DNA of 64,000 bases, from the NCBI GenBank assembly GCA_945787445.1, contig CALZHT010000022.1, forward strand, positions 35,432 to 99,431. Direction: 5' to 3'. The notes beneath the pieces are model-generated. The model was not told where the DNA came from, ran no database searches, and was given only the letters and a program-made list of their open reading frames with translations. The translations under genes and the position numbers were made by a program. The DNA is from an uncultured Desulfobulbaceae bacterium (GTDB taxonomy: Bacteria > Desulfobacterota > Desulfobulbia > Desulfobulbales > CALZHT01). Of this stretch, positions 36,138 through 45,962 are shown in pieces (within the stretch, counting starts at the first letter, position 1; each line of letters starts with the position of its first letter).

Positions 36138-36208
36138 TGTCATTTCGAACGAACGTGAGAAATCTTTTCCTGGGGGCAATGAGATTTCTCGCTGTGCTCG
36201 AAATGACA
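36138..36208. repeat. Palindromic TGTCATTTCGA repeat
   Basis: The ends TGTCATTTCGA and TCGAAATGACA are perfect inverted copies, and internal GAGAAATC / GATTTCTC extend the stem, giving a hairpin of about 70 bases. I recall this repeat type as widely dispersed in anaerobe genomes. It lies just upstream of the small gene at 36283 and inflates its open frame. Confidence 0.7.
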
Positions 36209-36282
36209 AGGGGGTCTATAGCGCGAAAATAATTGCCGAGTTTAGTGGTAATCAGGAATTTAACTATGGAAGTAAAATAAAG

Positions 36283-36543
36283 ATGCAAGAAATTGAAATT
36301 GAAGTAAATGGTCACGATGTTGATTTCAGCTTGGCAAGGAAACTGGCCCGGGCTATCGCGGAGATTGATAATCCTGAAACTGATCTTATATCCTGGTGCA
36401 ATAATCGTGAAAATACCGTATCACCCCGCTGCACCTGCGGGGAGGTCTGCGCAAGGCCAGGTTGGGAAGTATATGGTGAAAACCATGGCGGCCGCCTCAG
36501 GATCACGGTGAATAACGGCGATTATATCTACATCTTCAGTTGA
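36283..36543 (+). CDS. AF1514-like (DUF5619) small protein
   Basis: An 86-residue protein: MQEIEIEVNGHDVDFSLARK start, ETDLISWCNNRE, a CxC pair and ENHGGRLRITVNNGDYIYIF end. This matches my memory of the AF1514 family (DUF5619), compact alpha/beta proteins found in archaea and sulfate reducers with no known function. The open frame extends to 36106, but those 59 codons are the palindromic repeat, so ATG 36283 is chosen. No clear ribosome-binding site. Confidence 0.65.
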   Translation: MQEIEIEVNGHDVDFSLARKLARAIAEIDNPETDLISWCNNRENTVSPRCTCGEVCARPGWEVYGENHGGRLRITVNNGDYIYIFS

Positions 36544-36674
36544 AGACCATTTACCCTTCAATCCATCCATAGATATATGTGCAAAGCTCAACTCAATAAA
36601 TTCCCAATATGTTGTCTTGTATGAGTCAAGAAATGGAAATCGTCTCTAAACTGTCGTAAGGTTTTTCCATGAGG

Positions 36675-36736
36675 ATTGAAGCTCCCCGCGGCCGCTTGCG
36701 TACGCGAAGCGTAACCCACGGGGAATTCACTTCGCT
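36675..36736 (+). repeat. Dispersed GC-rich hairpin repeat, copy 2
   Basis: ATTGAAGCTCCCCGCGGCC, GCTTGCG, GCGTAACC and CGGGGAAT occur in the same order as in the inverted copy at 8308-8375. It sits 20 bases beyond the stop of the BNR-repeat protein gene, whose C-terminal sorting region is broken. Confidence 0.7.
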
Positions 36737-36755
36737 ATGCATGTTCAGGTAAGAG

Positions 36756-38870
36756 CTATTTGTGGCTGGTGGCGATAAAACAAGTGCCGCCACCACCGTC
36801 GCCACCCTGATCGGATGGTGTTATGCCAAGGTCGGGAGCACTTAGGTTTACTGCCTGAACCCATACACCGCCTCCCCCTGTGCCGGCATACAAGGTTTTT
36901 ATTCCTGCTTCCGACAGGGCGAGTTTGTTGACATTTTGCGCACCCAAAGAGGCATTATAAGGTGTCCAGTTGGCCCCATCATCGATGGAGACAAAGACAC
37001 CGTCGCCTCCTGTGCCTGCAAAAATGACACCGGTACTATCAATGGCGACGGCATTAATGTCGTCTGTGGGCAAACCGGCCAGTTTAGTCCACTGCGCGTT
37101 TTCACGCCGCCACAGGCCATCACTTGCTGCGACATAGAGGCGCGAAAGGGTATCCATGGTCATGTTGCGAACATTACCAATGCCGCTAAGTGGGGTTATT
37201 CCCTCGATGTTCCATGTTCCCCAAACATCCGTGTAGGTGAACACTTGCCCGGTTTGTGCTTTACCACTGTAAACCGTGTTTGGATTATTCGGATCGGCAA
37301 CCAGTGCTGTTGTACCAAAGCCAAGCTGTTGCCACGACAATCCTCCGTCAGTGGTTCTGGCTAGGACACCTTCAGCATAAAATCCGACTAGCACATTATT
37401 TGAGTCGGTTGGATTAATTACAATGTCGGAGACGCCGGTGGAGATATTTGCCGTGGAAGTAAAGATATCAATTCTTGTCCAATTCAAGCCACCGTCTTCA
37501 CTCTTGTTGATAAAAAAACTTCTTGCCGACCGAGGGCCATCGCCCGCCCAAATGATTGCCTCGTTACTTGGATCGACAACGACCGCTGATAAATTCGTGG
37601 GTGAATTAGGGAGATATTCCCAGGTAATACCGCTGTTAGTTGTCTTGGCCAGATTAAAGGTTTCACCACTGACGGTTGCCAAAACCGTCCTGGAATTGCT
37701 GGGTAATACGGCTAGTCCTGTTATAGAAGTATTGTTAAGGCCTTGACTCGAGTTGCTCCAACTAGCTCCCTGATCGCTGGAACCATAGATACCAACCTCG
37801 GCGAGCCCCAGCAGCACGCTGCGATTCCGAGGATCAATGCTCATGCTGGAGGGCGCTCCTAATGGCAGGCCGTTCATTATGGGGCTCCAGACCCCGTCGT
37901 ATTTGAAAAGTTCTGTGTCGCAACCTAAGAAGCCGCACTTAGTACCAAAGTATGTTATGTATGGAACCGCATTGGTATCAACCGCCAAGAGCCATGGCGG
38001 ATTCAAAGAAACCGTTGGTGTATTGGCGAAAGCCAAGGCCCAAGAAGTTTCGCCTTTATCTAATGCGCCAATCGAACTGTCTGGGCTGAAATAGATATCA
38101 TCGCCCACCACCACGGCTTGAATGATTGCCGGTATTAGTGAGCCGGCTATTGCAGGGTTTATAAAAAACTCAACAATGCCGTCTCCGTTGCTTACAACGG
38201 CGGTGGGCCAGGCCGGGCTGCCGATCTTGATCTTGAGGAAGTTAAAATTAGTACCGTATAAACCGACGTATATATGAGAGGAGTTCTCCGGATCGATTAT
38301 TAATGCCGTGATGGCATCGAGTAGACCATCAGGAGAAACCAGGCTCTGCCAGGTTGTTCCCGCATCCTCGCTTTTAAAAACGCCAATTACTTCGTCGGTA
38401 TAGGAAGATTCTGGTTTGCCCGCCCCAGCATAGAGGATGTCGGAATTGCCAGGATCGATTACCAATGTGTTCACCCGAGCTCCGGGCAATCCGGACGGTA
38501 CCCAAGTAGTTCCGCCGTCTTCGCTTTTATATACACCATGTTCGCTAGGTACAGGCGGGCCGCCATGATCAAGCCCGGTGTATACTATATTCGCGTTATC
38601 GGGCGCCACCACCAACGAGCGCACAAGAAACGCCGGTAGATTCGTTTCTGTCCAAACATTGCCATTGTCTACACTTTTAAATATTCCGGAGTCTGTGCCT
38701 GCATAAATTACATCTGGATTTGTGGTGGATCGAGCCAATATATTGATATCACCGCCATATGGCCCGCTGCAGCTCCAATCGGAAACTACTGTGGATGGTA
38801 TACACAAAGAAAAAAGACAGAAGAGTGAGGCAATAAGAATAAGAGGCTTTTTGTTAATGATTGTCGACAT
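36756..38870 (-). CDS. Secreted BNR/Asp-box beta-propeller protein with damaged C-terminal tail
   Basis: A 704-residue protein with a signal peptide (1-30, ending STVVSD) and repeated Asp-box turns (SVDNGNVW, SEDGGTTW, SEDAGTTW, SEDGGLNW, TTDGGLSW, SIDDGANW), as in sialidase-like and sortilin-like propellers; it is probably a surface or extracellular protein without evident enzyme residues. The C-terminus is GGDGGGGTCFIATSHK then stop. Related proteins continue as CFIATAAYGS and an Arg-ended tail, a sorting signal; the continuation SSYLNMHSEV is present in another frame, so a small frameshift has cut it off. Confidence 0.82.
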   Translation of the reverse strand: MSTIINKKPLILIASLFCLFSLCIPSTVVSDWSCSGPYGGDINILARSTTNPDVIYAGTDSGIFKSVDNGNVWTETNLPAFLVRSLVVAPDNANIVYTGLDHGGPPVPSEHGVYKSEDGGTTWVPSGLPGARVNTLVIDPGNSDILYAGAGKPESSYTDEVIGVFKSEDAGTTWQSLVSPDGLLDAITALIIDPENSSHIYVGLYGTNFNFLKIKIGSPAWPTAVVSNGDGIVEFFINPAIAGSLIPAIIQAVVVGDDIYFSPDSSIGALDKGETSWALAFANTPTVSLNPPWLLAVDTNAVPYITYFGTKCGFLGCDTELFKYDGVWSPIMNGLPLGAPSSMSIDPRNRSVLLGLAEVGIYGSSDQGASWSNSSQGLNNTSITGLAVLPSNSRTVLATVSGETFNLAKTTNSGITWEYLPNSPTNLSAVVVDPSNEAIIWAGDGPRSARSFFINKSEDGGLNWTRIDIFTSTANISTGVSDIVINPTDSNNVLVGFYAEGVLARTTDGGLSWQQLGFGTTALVADPNNPNTVYSGKAQTGQVFTYTDVWGTWNIEGITPLSGIGNVRNMTMDTLSRLYVAASDGLWRRENAQWTKLAGLPTDDINAVAIDSTGVIFAGTGGDGVFVSIDDGANWTPYNASLGAQNVNKLALSEAGIKTLYAGTGGGGVWVQAVNLSAPDLGITPSDQGGDGGGGTCFIATSHK

Positions 38871-39744
38871 GGTAAGCCTTAGTGATTACAATGCATTATT
38901 TATTAACTTACATTGGTTGGGAAGCTGGAGATTCATAAAAATTATAGTAGCAAGTCTCCCTCTGCCCTTAGATTCATTGGATCACTCAGCCAGTCTCTGT
39001 ATGATTTTTTTATTTGCTTTTGAAACTGGCGATCTTTGAATAATCTTTTACGCATAAAATAGGGGCAGGCCGTATCATTTACGGCACTCTAGTTACCCCC
39101 CAAGAAATTCGTTAGTGACTCAAACCAGATAAGAAACCTAGCTGCTAATTTTGCGTTATCAGGAAAGAAACGCGCCTGTCAATCAAAAAATAACCTTATA
39201 TTAATACATTATTGATAATCTTTACTACCGATGCTTGTTAAGGTGAGTCGTCGCGAAATATTGTCAGGGAAAAAGAGGAAGTACTGATGTGCTCAAGATT
39301 TTTTGCGATTTTGTCTCTGGATTATATTATTAGATAAAATGTAAGCAAATATGGAGTTAATAAAAATTAATTTACTTTCAATTATTTTTAATAGCTTTCT
39401 ATAAACCCAGTGTATTTTGTGGAAAAATCATACGTAGAAAATATAAATGTTTTGTAATCCTCTTCCTTTCCCCTAGACTTCCTGGCTGTCCTATCAAGGA
39501 CTACCAGCAGTAGGAATCAGGAACACCTTAAATTTCTAAGCAATTAATGGTCCCCAAAAGCGTGCAAGCCCAACTCGTCTGCTCATCTAAAACATTTGAT
39601 ACTTCACATCTCCTATAGCTCTAGGATTTTGTTATAATATAGCCCTCTACACGCCTATCCCACTCTAATTCCCACTAATTCCCAGATCATGAAGATTGAG
39701 ATAACTATCGCCAATTATTAAGTGAACAGTATTGGGTCTAGAGC
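38871..39744. other. Long AT-rich intergenic region
   Basis: About 870 bases between a divergent upstream end and a convergent barrel gene. No open frame longer than about 50 codons has a ribosome-binding site or a recognisable product. I saw no long hairpin, tandem repeat, tRNA or riboswitch. The promoter of the BNR gene lies at the left end. A degraded element is possible but not visible. Confidence 0.4.
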
Positions 39745-40710
39745 CTAAAAATTTATCCCCACACTGACAAGGCCGATGACGGTCTGGCTGTCGAAGAAAT
39801 CGATGTTGGCGTCCGACCAGATATAGCCAGCCCCAAAGCTGGCAAAGAGACGTTCCACCCCGAAAAGATTCAGACGCATCACCTGGGTAAAGGTAGTGAT
39901 TCCGGATTCCTTGCGGGTCTTGTCGAAGAGTGGATGGGTCTTTTGATACTGGTGGTGGAAGCCGGATATCAGGCCGATGAGCACCCATGGTTGCCTGACA
40001 TGTTGCAACATCGCCCCTAATTTGATGCCGTGATAGCTGTTGCTACGGCCCTCGATGTCGCCGTAGCTGTAACTCAATTCGGGGCTGAGGCTGATCCCTG
40101 GCTGGAGCGGCAAAGTGTACTTTACCCCCAGCTCATGGATCCAGCCGCTGCGCTTGAGATCGTCTTCAAAATCGCCGATCTCATCGTCTTCGATGTCGAT
40201 ACGGCCGATGTTGTAGATTACTTCCCATGGACTTCCGGCAACCTGCTGCATTTGGACGCGCAGACCATAAGCATCCACGTCGGTTTTATCGCGGGCACTG
40301 CTTGTCTGATAGGGATTCTTCCATACCTCTTTGATGGGGAGCCAGGTCACGGCCACATCCAGCGTGCTGGCGCCCATGGGCTGGCTCACCCCCGCGGCCA
40401 AAGCTAACCCCTCACCGACTTCCAGCGGGTTGCCGGCATATACGGCGGTGCCGCCTTCAAACTGGTAGCGTAGGTAAACGGCTGCCAGCCCCAAGATCTC
40501 CTCCTGAGTGTCGGCCGGTCCGTCAAGATTGTCGGTGCGGCGGTTTGTATCCTCGGTGAATAACTGGCTGTCGGTCTGCACAAATACGGCGCCGCCCTGC
40601 AGCCTGCCTGATAACCCGGACTTTGAGTCGTCAGGTCCTTGGGCGTGAATTGTCAGCGGTGTGGCGATGAAAAGAACGGTAAGAAGTAGCCTTGGCAAGA
40701 TGTGTTTCAT
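39745..40710 (-). CDS. DUF2860-like outer-membrane barrel protein
   Basis: A 321-residue protein with a signal peptide (1-23, ending IHAQG) and alternating polar/aromatic strands that end in VSVGINF, a C-terminal Phe as in outer-membrane barrels. The order SGRLQGGAVFVQTDSQLF, AVYLRYQF and VTWLPIKEVWKNPYQT resembles the DUF2860 family known from vibrios. It lies 26 bases after the other barrel gene and is probably co-transcribed. Substrate unknown. Confidence 0.72.
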   Translation of the reverse strand: MKHILPRLLLTVLFIATPLTIHAQGPDDSKSGLSGRLQGGAVFVQTDSQLFTEDTNRRTDNLDGPADTQEEILGLAAVYLRYQFEGGTAVYAGNPLEVGEGLALAAGVSQPMGASTLDVAVTWLPIKEVWKNPYQTSSARDKTDVDAYGLRVQMQQVAGSPWEVIYNIGRIDIEDDEIGDFEDDLKRSGWIHELGVKYTLPLQPGISLSPELSYSYGDIEGRSNSYHGIKLGAMLQHVRQPWVLIGLISGFHHQYQKTHPLFDKTRKESGITTFTQVMRLNLFGVERLFASFGAGYIWSDANIDFFDSQTVIGLVSVGINF

Positions 40711-40736
40711 GGATGTATTACCTTTTTAGGTTAGGA

Positions 40737-41339
40737 CTACCAGTGATACCCCACAAACAGACCAGTGTGTACACCGCCCGCCTCTCTTTCTCTATTAAAC
40801 AACGTGACGTCAGCTTGTGAGTAGCGAATATCCAACCCCAGGTTGAGATGTGGTAATACCAACCAGTACGTACCCGCTCCCAGCCAGAAGCCCGTTCCAC
40901 TATCGTCCTGCTCTTGGGTAATCGCACCGGTTTTACGCTTGATCTTGCCTGACACAATGGCAACGCCGCCGCCAATATAGGGGTGAAATGCGGAACCAGT
41001 GCCATCCCAAATCTTGCGTACCCCGATATGTTGTTCGAACGTGTAGCCTTCGTCCTTGTTTGCACCTTCTTCGTGCACATCCGCTGATCCTAAAATGTCG
41101 ATGGCAATGCTCACAGGCCAATCGACTTTCCTGATATCAAACAGAGCGCCCAACTCAAACTGATCTTCAACGGGCTGCCAGTCGTCATCGTCCAGTTGTT
41201 TCTGGCCTATTAGAAGGTTCACATTGCCGGTCCAATCCCTTGCCTGGGCCGTCGGCAGCGCCAACATTGCCGACAAGGCAAGGGTGGAAACGATTGCTGT
41301 TGTAATTTTACGCGCTTTAGATCCTGTATCATTTTTCAT
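40737..41339 (-). CDS. Small outer-membrane beta-barrel protein
   Basis: A 200-residue porin-like barrel with a signal peptide (ending AQARDW) and about eight strands, closing with GLFVGYHW, so the C-terminal aromatic is kept. Blocks such as YIGGGVAIVSGK and LNLGLDIRYSQADV are typical of OmpA/OmpW-like small barrels. AAAGGAG precedes the ATG. It is the first gene of a two-gene unit with the DUF2860-like barrel. Confidence 0.75.
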   Translation of the reverse strand: MKNDTGSKARKITTAIVSTLALSAMLALPTAQARDWTGNVNLLIGQKQLDDDDWQPVEDQFELGALFDIRKVDWPVSIAIDILGSADVHEEGANKDEGYTFEQHIGVRKIWDGTGSAFHPYIGGGVAIVSGKIKRKTGAITQEQDDSGTGFWLGAGTYWLVLPHLNLGLDIRYSQADVTLFNREREAGGVHTGLFVGYHW

Positions 41340-41457
41340 TTCAAACTCCTTTCCTCTTGAATTAGTTGTAAATTTGTCTTCCCCTGATTTTCAGGTATCT
41401 AAGTATTCGGTAGTGTTATAGGGTCGGACTTCGATAACCAAATTGATGACTTATACG

Positions 41458-41673
41458 CTATTCTTCTGGAACATTAAAATCCGCCCATTGAGTTGGTGTA
41501 TAATTAGACCAGCATTCTAATTTATGTTGGTTCCAATCATCCCCGTTTTTATAATACCAATGGCCATCTAATCTCATGGCGAGATCAATGCCTAAAGGAC
41601 CGGATACGAGTAAAATTTTCTCTTCAGGCGGTACTTCTTTCTCAGTATCATTCCACAATAAATTCGTTAACAT
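41458..41673 (-). CDS. Small protein, possibly DUF551-like
   Basis: A 71-residue protein. ATG 41673 is chosen because AAGGAG lies about seven bases upstream; the frame extends further only over the 3' end of the methyltransferase gene. The pattern PPEEKILLVSGPLG, GHWYYKNGDDW and PTQWADFNVPEE resembles short DUF551-type proteins (WxPLPEPP-like endings) often on phages and islands, but this is a weak match. It follows the methyltransferase gene by 28 bases in the same unit. Confidence 0.55.
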   Translation of the reverse strand: MLTNLLWNDTEKEVPPEEKILLVSGPLGIDLAMRLDGHWYYKNGDDWNQHKLECWSNYTPTQWADFNVPEE

Positions 41674-41701
41674 CTGAAACTCCTTGCTATATGGCAGTAA
41701 T

Positions 41702-42541
41702 TCATAATTTCTTTGCAACAATAGCAATTTCCGGCGATTCAGGATTGAAGGGTGCACCTGCAACATCCGAATAAATCTCTTCAACCGTAAAACCATGCTC
41801 TTCAAATTCATCTTGAAGTGAATCTTTGCTGAAATACTGCAACCAGTTGTATACGATACGTGTTCCGGATTCTTCGATAATTGTGTACTTATCAAGAACC
41901 ACCTTCTCTATTTCATATTTGAATGTATTCACAAAACAATAATAATCTTCCGGAGACCAGAATCCGTTCAATTGATTGAGTTCATAGGTTGCTGATTCTT
42001 CTCTTTGGCTAAAACTTTTTAAAGAATACACATCAAGCAACACAGAACCGCCCGGCTTCAAGAGAGAAGCGAATTTTAAGAGCATTAATTTTCTTTGCTC
42101 CGGACTTAAGGCGCTAAAGTCACACATGATCATCATGAGTAGATCGAATTTGCGTGTTGTCTCAAAATGGAGATAGTTTGTATGGACATAATTTATTTCT
42201 AGACTTTTTTGAGAGGCGACCTGTCTTGCATACTTTAGGGAGTTTTCTGAAAAATCAATACCGGTAACCTTTGCCCCTTGTTCTGCCAACCTGGTCGTGT
42301 ATAGCCCTGGGCCACAGCCAAAGTCTGCAATTTCAGTTTTTCCATCCACGCCAAAATGAGAAACAATCCACGCCACAGAGCGCTCAATAAATTCCTTGTT
42401 TCGAGATGAAACATCAATTGATTCATTTAGGTGGTATTCGAGCATTTGTTTTGCTGTATGCTCATTTGTCCACAGTTCCTCTGCCGTATAAAATTGGAAA
42501 GGTTCCGGTCGTGAATTTATTTCTTTGAGTTCTTTAAACAT
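41702..42541 (-). CDS. Class I SAM-dependent methyltransferase
   Basis: A 279-residue enzyme. SAM motifs: IADFGCGPGLYTTRLAEQG (about residues 70-88), VTGIDFSENSLKYA, and LLMMIMCDFSALS for motif II/III. The C-terminal part has LLKPGGSVLLDVYSL. ATG 42541 starts the conserved sequence (MFKELKEINSRPEPF). Substrate unknown. It is followed closely by the small gene at 41458 and is 95 bases after the RND pump gene. Confidence 0.85.
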   Translation of the reverse strand: MFKELKEINSRPEPFQFYTAEELWTNEHTAKQMLEYHLNESIDVSSRNKEFIERSVAWIVSHFGVDGKTEIADFGCGPGLYTTRLAEQGAKVTGIDFSENSLKYARQVASQKSLEINYVHTNYLHFETTRKFDLLMMIMCDFSALSPEQRKLMLLKFASLLKPGGSVLLDVYSLKSFSQREESATYELNQLNGFWSPEDYYCFVNTFKYEIEKVVLDKYTIIEESGTRIVYNWLQYFSKDSLQDEFEEHGFTVEEIYSDVAGAPFNPESPEIAIVAKKL

Positions 42542-42635
42542 GTAATGATTCCTTAATTGATGCAGACACAGAGCGAGTGACATCTCAGCTAGGATCTGTT
42601 TTTTTTAGAGCTGGAATAATGCAGCCAACTGCATA

Positions 42636-45600
42636 CTACACGCCTTCATTTGTAATGCCTTTAGCCGTCCCAGCTAACTTCGCAGTCAAATGATGCAGAC
42701 GGCCGGTTGCCCTTTTCCGCATTTCCGCCAGGTCTTCAAAGAATGAATACAGACTCGGTACGACCACCAGGGTCAGAAAGGTGGCCACCATGAGACCGAA
42801 AATCACCACAACCGCCATAGATCGCCACCACTGACTTGATTCGCTTACCCAGGAGATGGCCAATTGATGAAAGTCAAACGATATGCCGGTCACCATGGGC
42901 AGAAGGCCAAGGATCGTGGTGATTGCTGTTAAAATGACCGGGCGCAGCCGGGTCGCGCCGGCGGCAATCACCGCCTCGCGAACTTCCATGCCGCGTTCCC
43001 GTAGCTTGTTGATGTAATCGATCAACACAATGGCATTGTTCACCACAACACCGGCCAATGAAATAACCCCGACACTGGTCATAATGATGCCGAAAGGCTG
43101 TCTGAAAACAGCCAATCCCAGAAAAGCGCCGCCTAGGGAAAGGATGACCGTTGTCATGATGATTATTGGCATGGTGATGGAATTAAACTGGCTTACCAAA
43201 ATGAAAAAGATCAGAAACAGGGCAATGACAAATGCCTTGGCCAGAAAAATCTCGGATTCCTGCTGCATCTCAAATTCACCGGTAAATTTGATGTCATACC
43301 CCGGCGGTAGAGGGAATTCCTTTAACAATTCCTCGGCCTGCGCCCGGGCCACCGGACCGGGTATCCTGGTCTCATCAACATTGGCCTTGACCGTCACTAC
43401 CCGCTGGTTGTCGATCCTGACAATATCGCCGATGGCGCCGGTATACTCTATAGTCGCCAGGGTAGAAAGCGGCACCATTTCACCGGACGGCACAGGGATC
43501 ATCAATTCCCGCAAGACATCGGTTAGTTGCCGGTCTTCCTCGGGTAATTGCACGGTTATATCGTAATCCTCGTTGCTCTCGCGATAAGTTGAAACATCCA
43601 GACCGTTATAGGCGGTTTTCAGGGCAAACCCGATCATGTCGGTGGTCAGGCCGAACAGAGCTGCCTTCTGCCGGTCGATAACGACCTGGATCGAAGGAGT
43701 CCCTTCACTGTAATCATCACGCACGTCCATGACATGCGGTATTTTGGTTATAATTTCCTTGATCTGTTTGGATAATTTGCCAAGCACGACCAGTTCATCG
43801 CCGGCGATTTCAATATTGATCGGCGCGCCGGTTGCCGGCCCTTCTTCGGCCGCGGCAATGGTTATCTTCGCACCCGGGATATCGGCCACCCGTTTTCTAA
43901 TATCCTCAATGGTTTCATTGGCAGAACGCATCTGTTCATCAAGATCAAGAAATCGGACGCCAATATTGTTCGGTGTATTGGCGTTGAACATGGCAGCACC
44001 GCCTCCCGTGGACACCGCCTTGGTAAAGATATTCTTGATATTGCCAAGGTCGCTGGGCCCCATGAAACTGCTGCCATCAGCTTTCCGATGTTCCTTGAGC
44101 GCCAAGGCCCCGGTATAGTGTTCCGAGATATCTTCAGATCTGTCCGCTCCGGCCTCAATGCCTCCGGCTATTGCCACTTCTACTCTTTTTATCAGCCGGT
44201 CGACATATTCAAGATCCGCCCCTTCAGGCGGCTCCACATTCACGTACATTGACTTGGGCTGGATATCAGGAAAGAACTCAATCGGTTTTTCCAACCCGAC
44301 ATTCAGCATCCAAGTTTGAAACAACAAGATCAGGATGGCAAAGGCGATCAGAACGATAGTGATCGGCCTTTTAAGGGAAAAGTGAAGAATACGGGTATAC
44401 CCTTTCAGCACCCTCCCTTGGATTTCCACAGGTTTTTCGCCGGCAGCAGCGATTTCATTAACGGATAATTCATTTTGTTGCTTACCGTCTCCTTTGACTT
44501 TCATAAACATCGAGGCCAAGGCCGGATTGATTACCATGGCCACAAAGAGGCTCGATGTCAGAGTAACGATCAGGGTCAACGGCAGATAGCGCATGAACTC
44601 ACCCATAATCCCCGGCCAGAACAGCATGGGTGAAAAAGCGCCCAGAGTGGTCAGGGTGGATCCGATTACCGGGTATGCCACCTCTGAAGTGGCTCGTTTG
44701 GCCGCCTCAAAACGCGACGCACCCTGTTCCATGTAGCGGTAGATGTTTTCAATAATGACAATGGCATTATCCACCAGCATGCCCAGGGCCAAGGTCAGAC
44801 CGAACAGGACCACGACATTCAAGGTAATACCCAACAGATAAAGAACCGTGAATGATAGCAGCATGGAAAATGGTATTGCCATACTGACCAGAATCGCATT
44901 TCTGAATCCCATGGCAAAGAATATCACCACCACAACCAGAAGCAGACCGGTGAGAATATTGTTTTCCAGGTCTGCTACCATCCCTTCGATATCACTGGCT
45001 GTATCCATCACCTTAACTATGCCGGTGTTGTTCGGCCAGGCCGGTTTTTCCTGCTCGATCAATTGGTCAACCTGCCTGCTGATCGCAATAATGTTCTCAC
45101 CGGAACGTTTTTTTACCGAAATACTGACTGCGGCCCGGCCATCGAGCCGTGACCGGCTTGTTTCTTCCTTAAAGCCGTCAATTACCATTGCCACATCTTT
45201 AAGATAGACCGGCTGGCCATTGTGAGTACCCATGACCAGGCCGAAGATTTCGTCAGGTTTCTTAAACTCACCGGGCACGCGCAGCTGAAACCTGCCGTCA
45301 CCCATATGAATTGCCCCACCTGAGGTGTTGCGGTTTTCACTGAATAGTTTTTCTTGAAAGGTGGAAATCGATATGCCGTAATAGGCCAGTTTATCCGGGA
45401 TAACCTCCACCCGGATCTCACGCTCAAGTCCGCCAGTAACCTCGACCTCCAGGACACCTGGCACAGCCTCAATCTCATCCTTTAAATCATCAGCAATATC
45501 TTTCAGGCAAGGCAGACCGCAGGTGCCGGAGATTGAATAGACCGCAATCGGCATTTCCGACAGATTCACCTCAAAGACGGCCGGATCATTTTCAAGATCA

Positions 45601-45962
45601 GCAGGCAGTTCGCCCTTTGCCTCATCCACCTTGTCCTTGACATCCTGAAGGGCCTTGTCAATGTCCGTATTGGTGACAAATTCAATATTTATCGAAGAGA
45701 GTCCTTCGGAACTGACAGACTGGATTTTTTTTATACCATCCAGTCCTTTCAGTTTTTTCTCAATCTCAATAGTGACTGCAGTCTCGATATCGGTTGGCGA
45801 AACGCCCCGATAGCTTGTGGAGACAAAGACATAAGGGATGGTTATATCCGGCTCATTTTCCCGGGGCAGTATCAGGTAACTGTAGACCCCGAAGACCATG
45901 ATGATCACGGCAAGCACCATTGTGGTGACAGACTTTTTAACAGCGGTATCGGAGATGATCAT
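42636..45962 (-). CDS. RND-family efflux pump permease (HAE1/AcrB type)
   Basis: A 1108-residue inner-membrane transporter with twelve predicted helices in the usual 1+5, 1+5 pattern and two large periplasmic loops. LGMLVDNAIVIIENIYRYMEQG carries the proton-relay Asp, and the paired segment TSVGVISLAGVVVNNAIVLIDYIN is in the second half. The N-terminus (KKSVTTMVLAVIIMVFGVYSYLILPRE) is typical. It exports drugs, solvents or metabolites by proton antiport together with the adaptor upstream. The start codon overlaps the ancestral stop of the adaptor gene (ATGA). No outer-membrane channel gene lies nearby. Confidence 0.93.
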   Translation of the reverse strand: MIISDTAVKKSVTTMVLAVIIMVFGVYSYLILPRENEPDITIPYVFVSTSYRGVSPTDIETAVTIEIEKKLKGLDGIKKIQSVSSEGLSSINIEFVTNTDIDKALQDVKDKVDEAKGELPADLENDPAVFEVNLSEMPIAVYSISGTCGLPCLKDIADDLKDEIEAVPGVLEVEVTGGLEREIRVEVIPDKLAYYGISISTFQEKLFSENRNTSGGAIHMGDGRFQLRVPGEFKKPDEIFGLVMGTHNGQPVYLKDVAMVIDGFKEETSRSRLDGRAAVSISVKKRSGENIIAISRQVDQLIEQEKPAWPNNTGIVKVMDTASDIEGMVADLENNILTGLLLVVVVIFFAMGFRNAILVSMAIPFSMLLSFTVLYLLGITLNVVVLFGLTLALGMLVDNAIVIIENIYRYMEQGASRFEAAKRATSEVAYPVIGSTLTTLGAFSPMLFWPGIMGEFMRYLPLTLIVTLTSSLFVAMVINPALASMFMKVKGDGKQQNELSVNEIAAAGEKPVEIQGRVLKGYTRILHFSLKRPITIVLIAFAILILLFQTWMLNVGLEKPIEFFPDIQPKSMYVNVEPPEGADLEYVDRLIKRVEVAIAGGIEAGADRSEDISEHYTGALALKEHRKADGSSFMGPSDLGNIKNIFTKAVSTGGGAAMFNANTPNNIGVRFLDLDEQMRSANETIEDIRKRVADIPGAKITIAAAEEGPATGAPINIEIAGDELVVLGKLSKQIKEIITKIPHVMDVRDDYSEGTPSIQVVIDRQKAALFGLTTDMIGFALKTAYNGLDVSTYRESNEDYDITVQLPEEDRQLTDVLRELMIPVPSGEMVPLSTLATIEYTGAIGDIVRIDNQRVVTVKANVDETRIPGPVARAQAEELLKEFPLPPGYDIKFTGEFEMQQESEIFLAKAFVIALFLIFFILVSQFNSITMPIIIMTTVILSLGGAFLGLAVFRQPFGIIMTSVGVISLAGVVVNNAIVLIDYINKLRERGMEVREAVIAAGATRLRPVILTAITTILGLLPMVTGISFDFHQLAISWVSESSQWWRSMAVVVIFGLMVATFLTLVVVPSLYSFFEDLAEMRKRATGRLHHLTAKLAGTAKGITNEGV

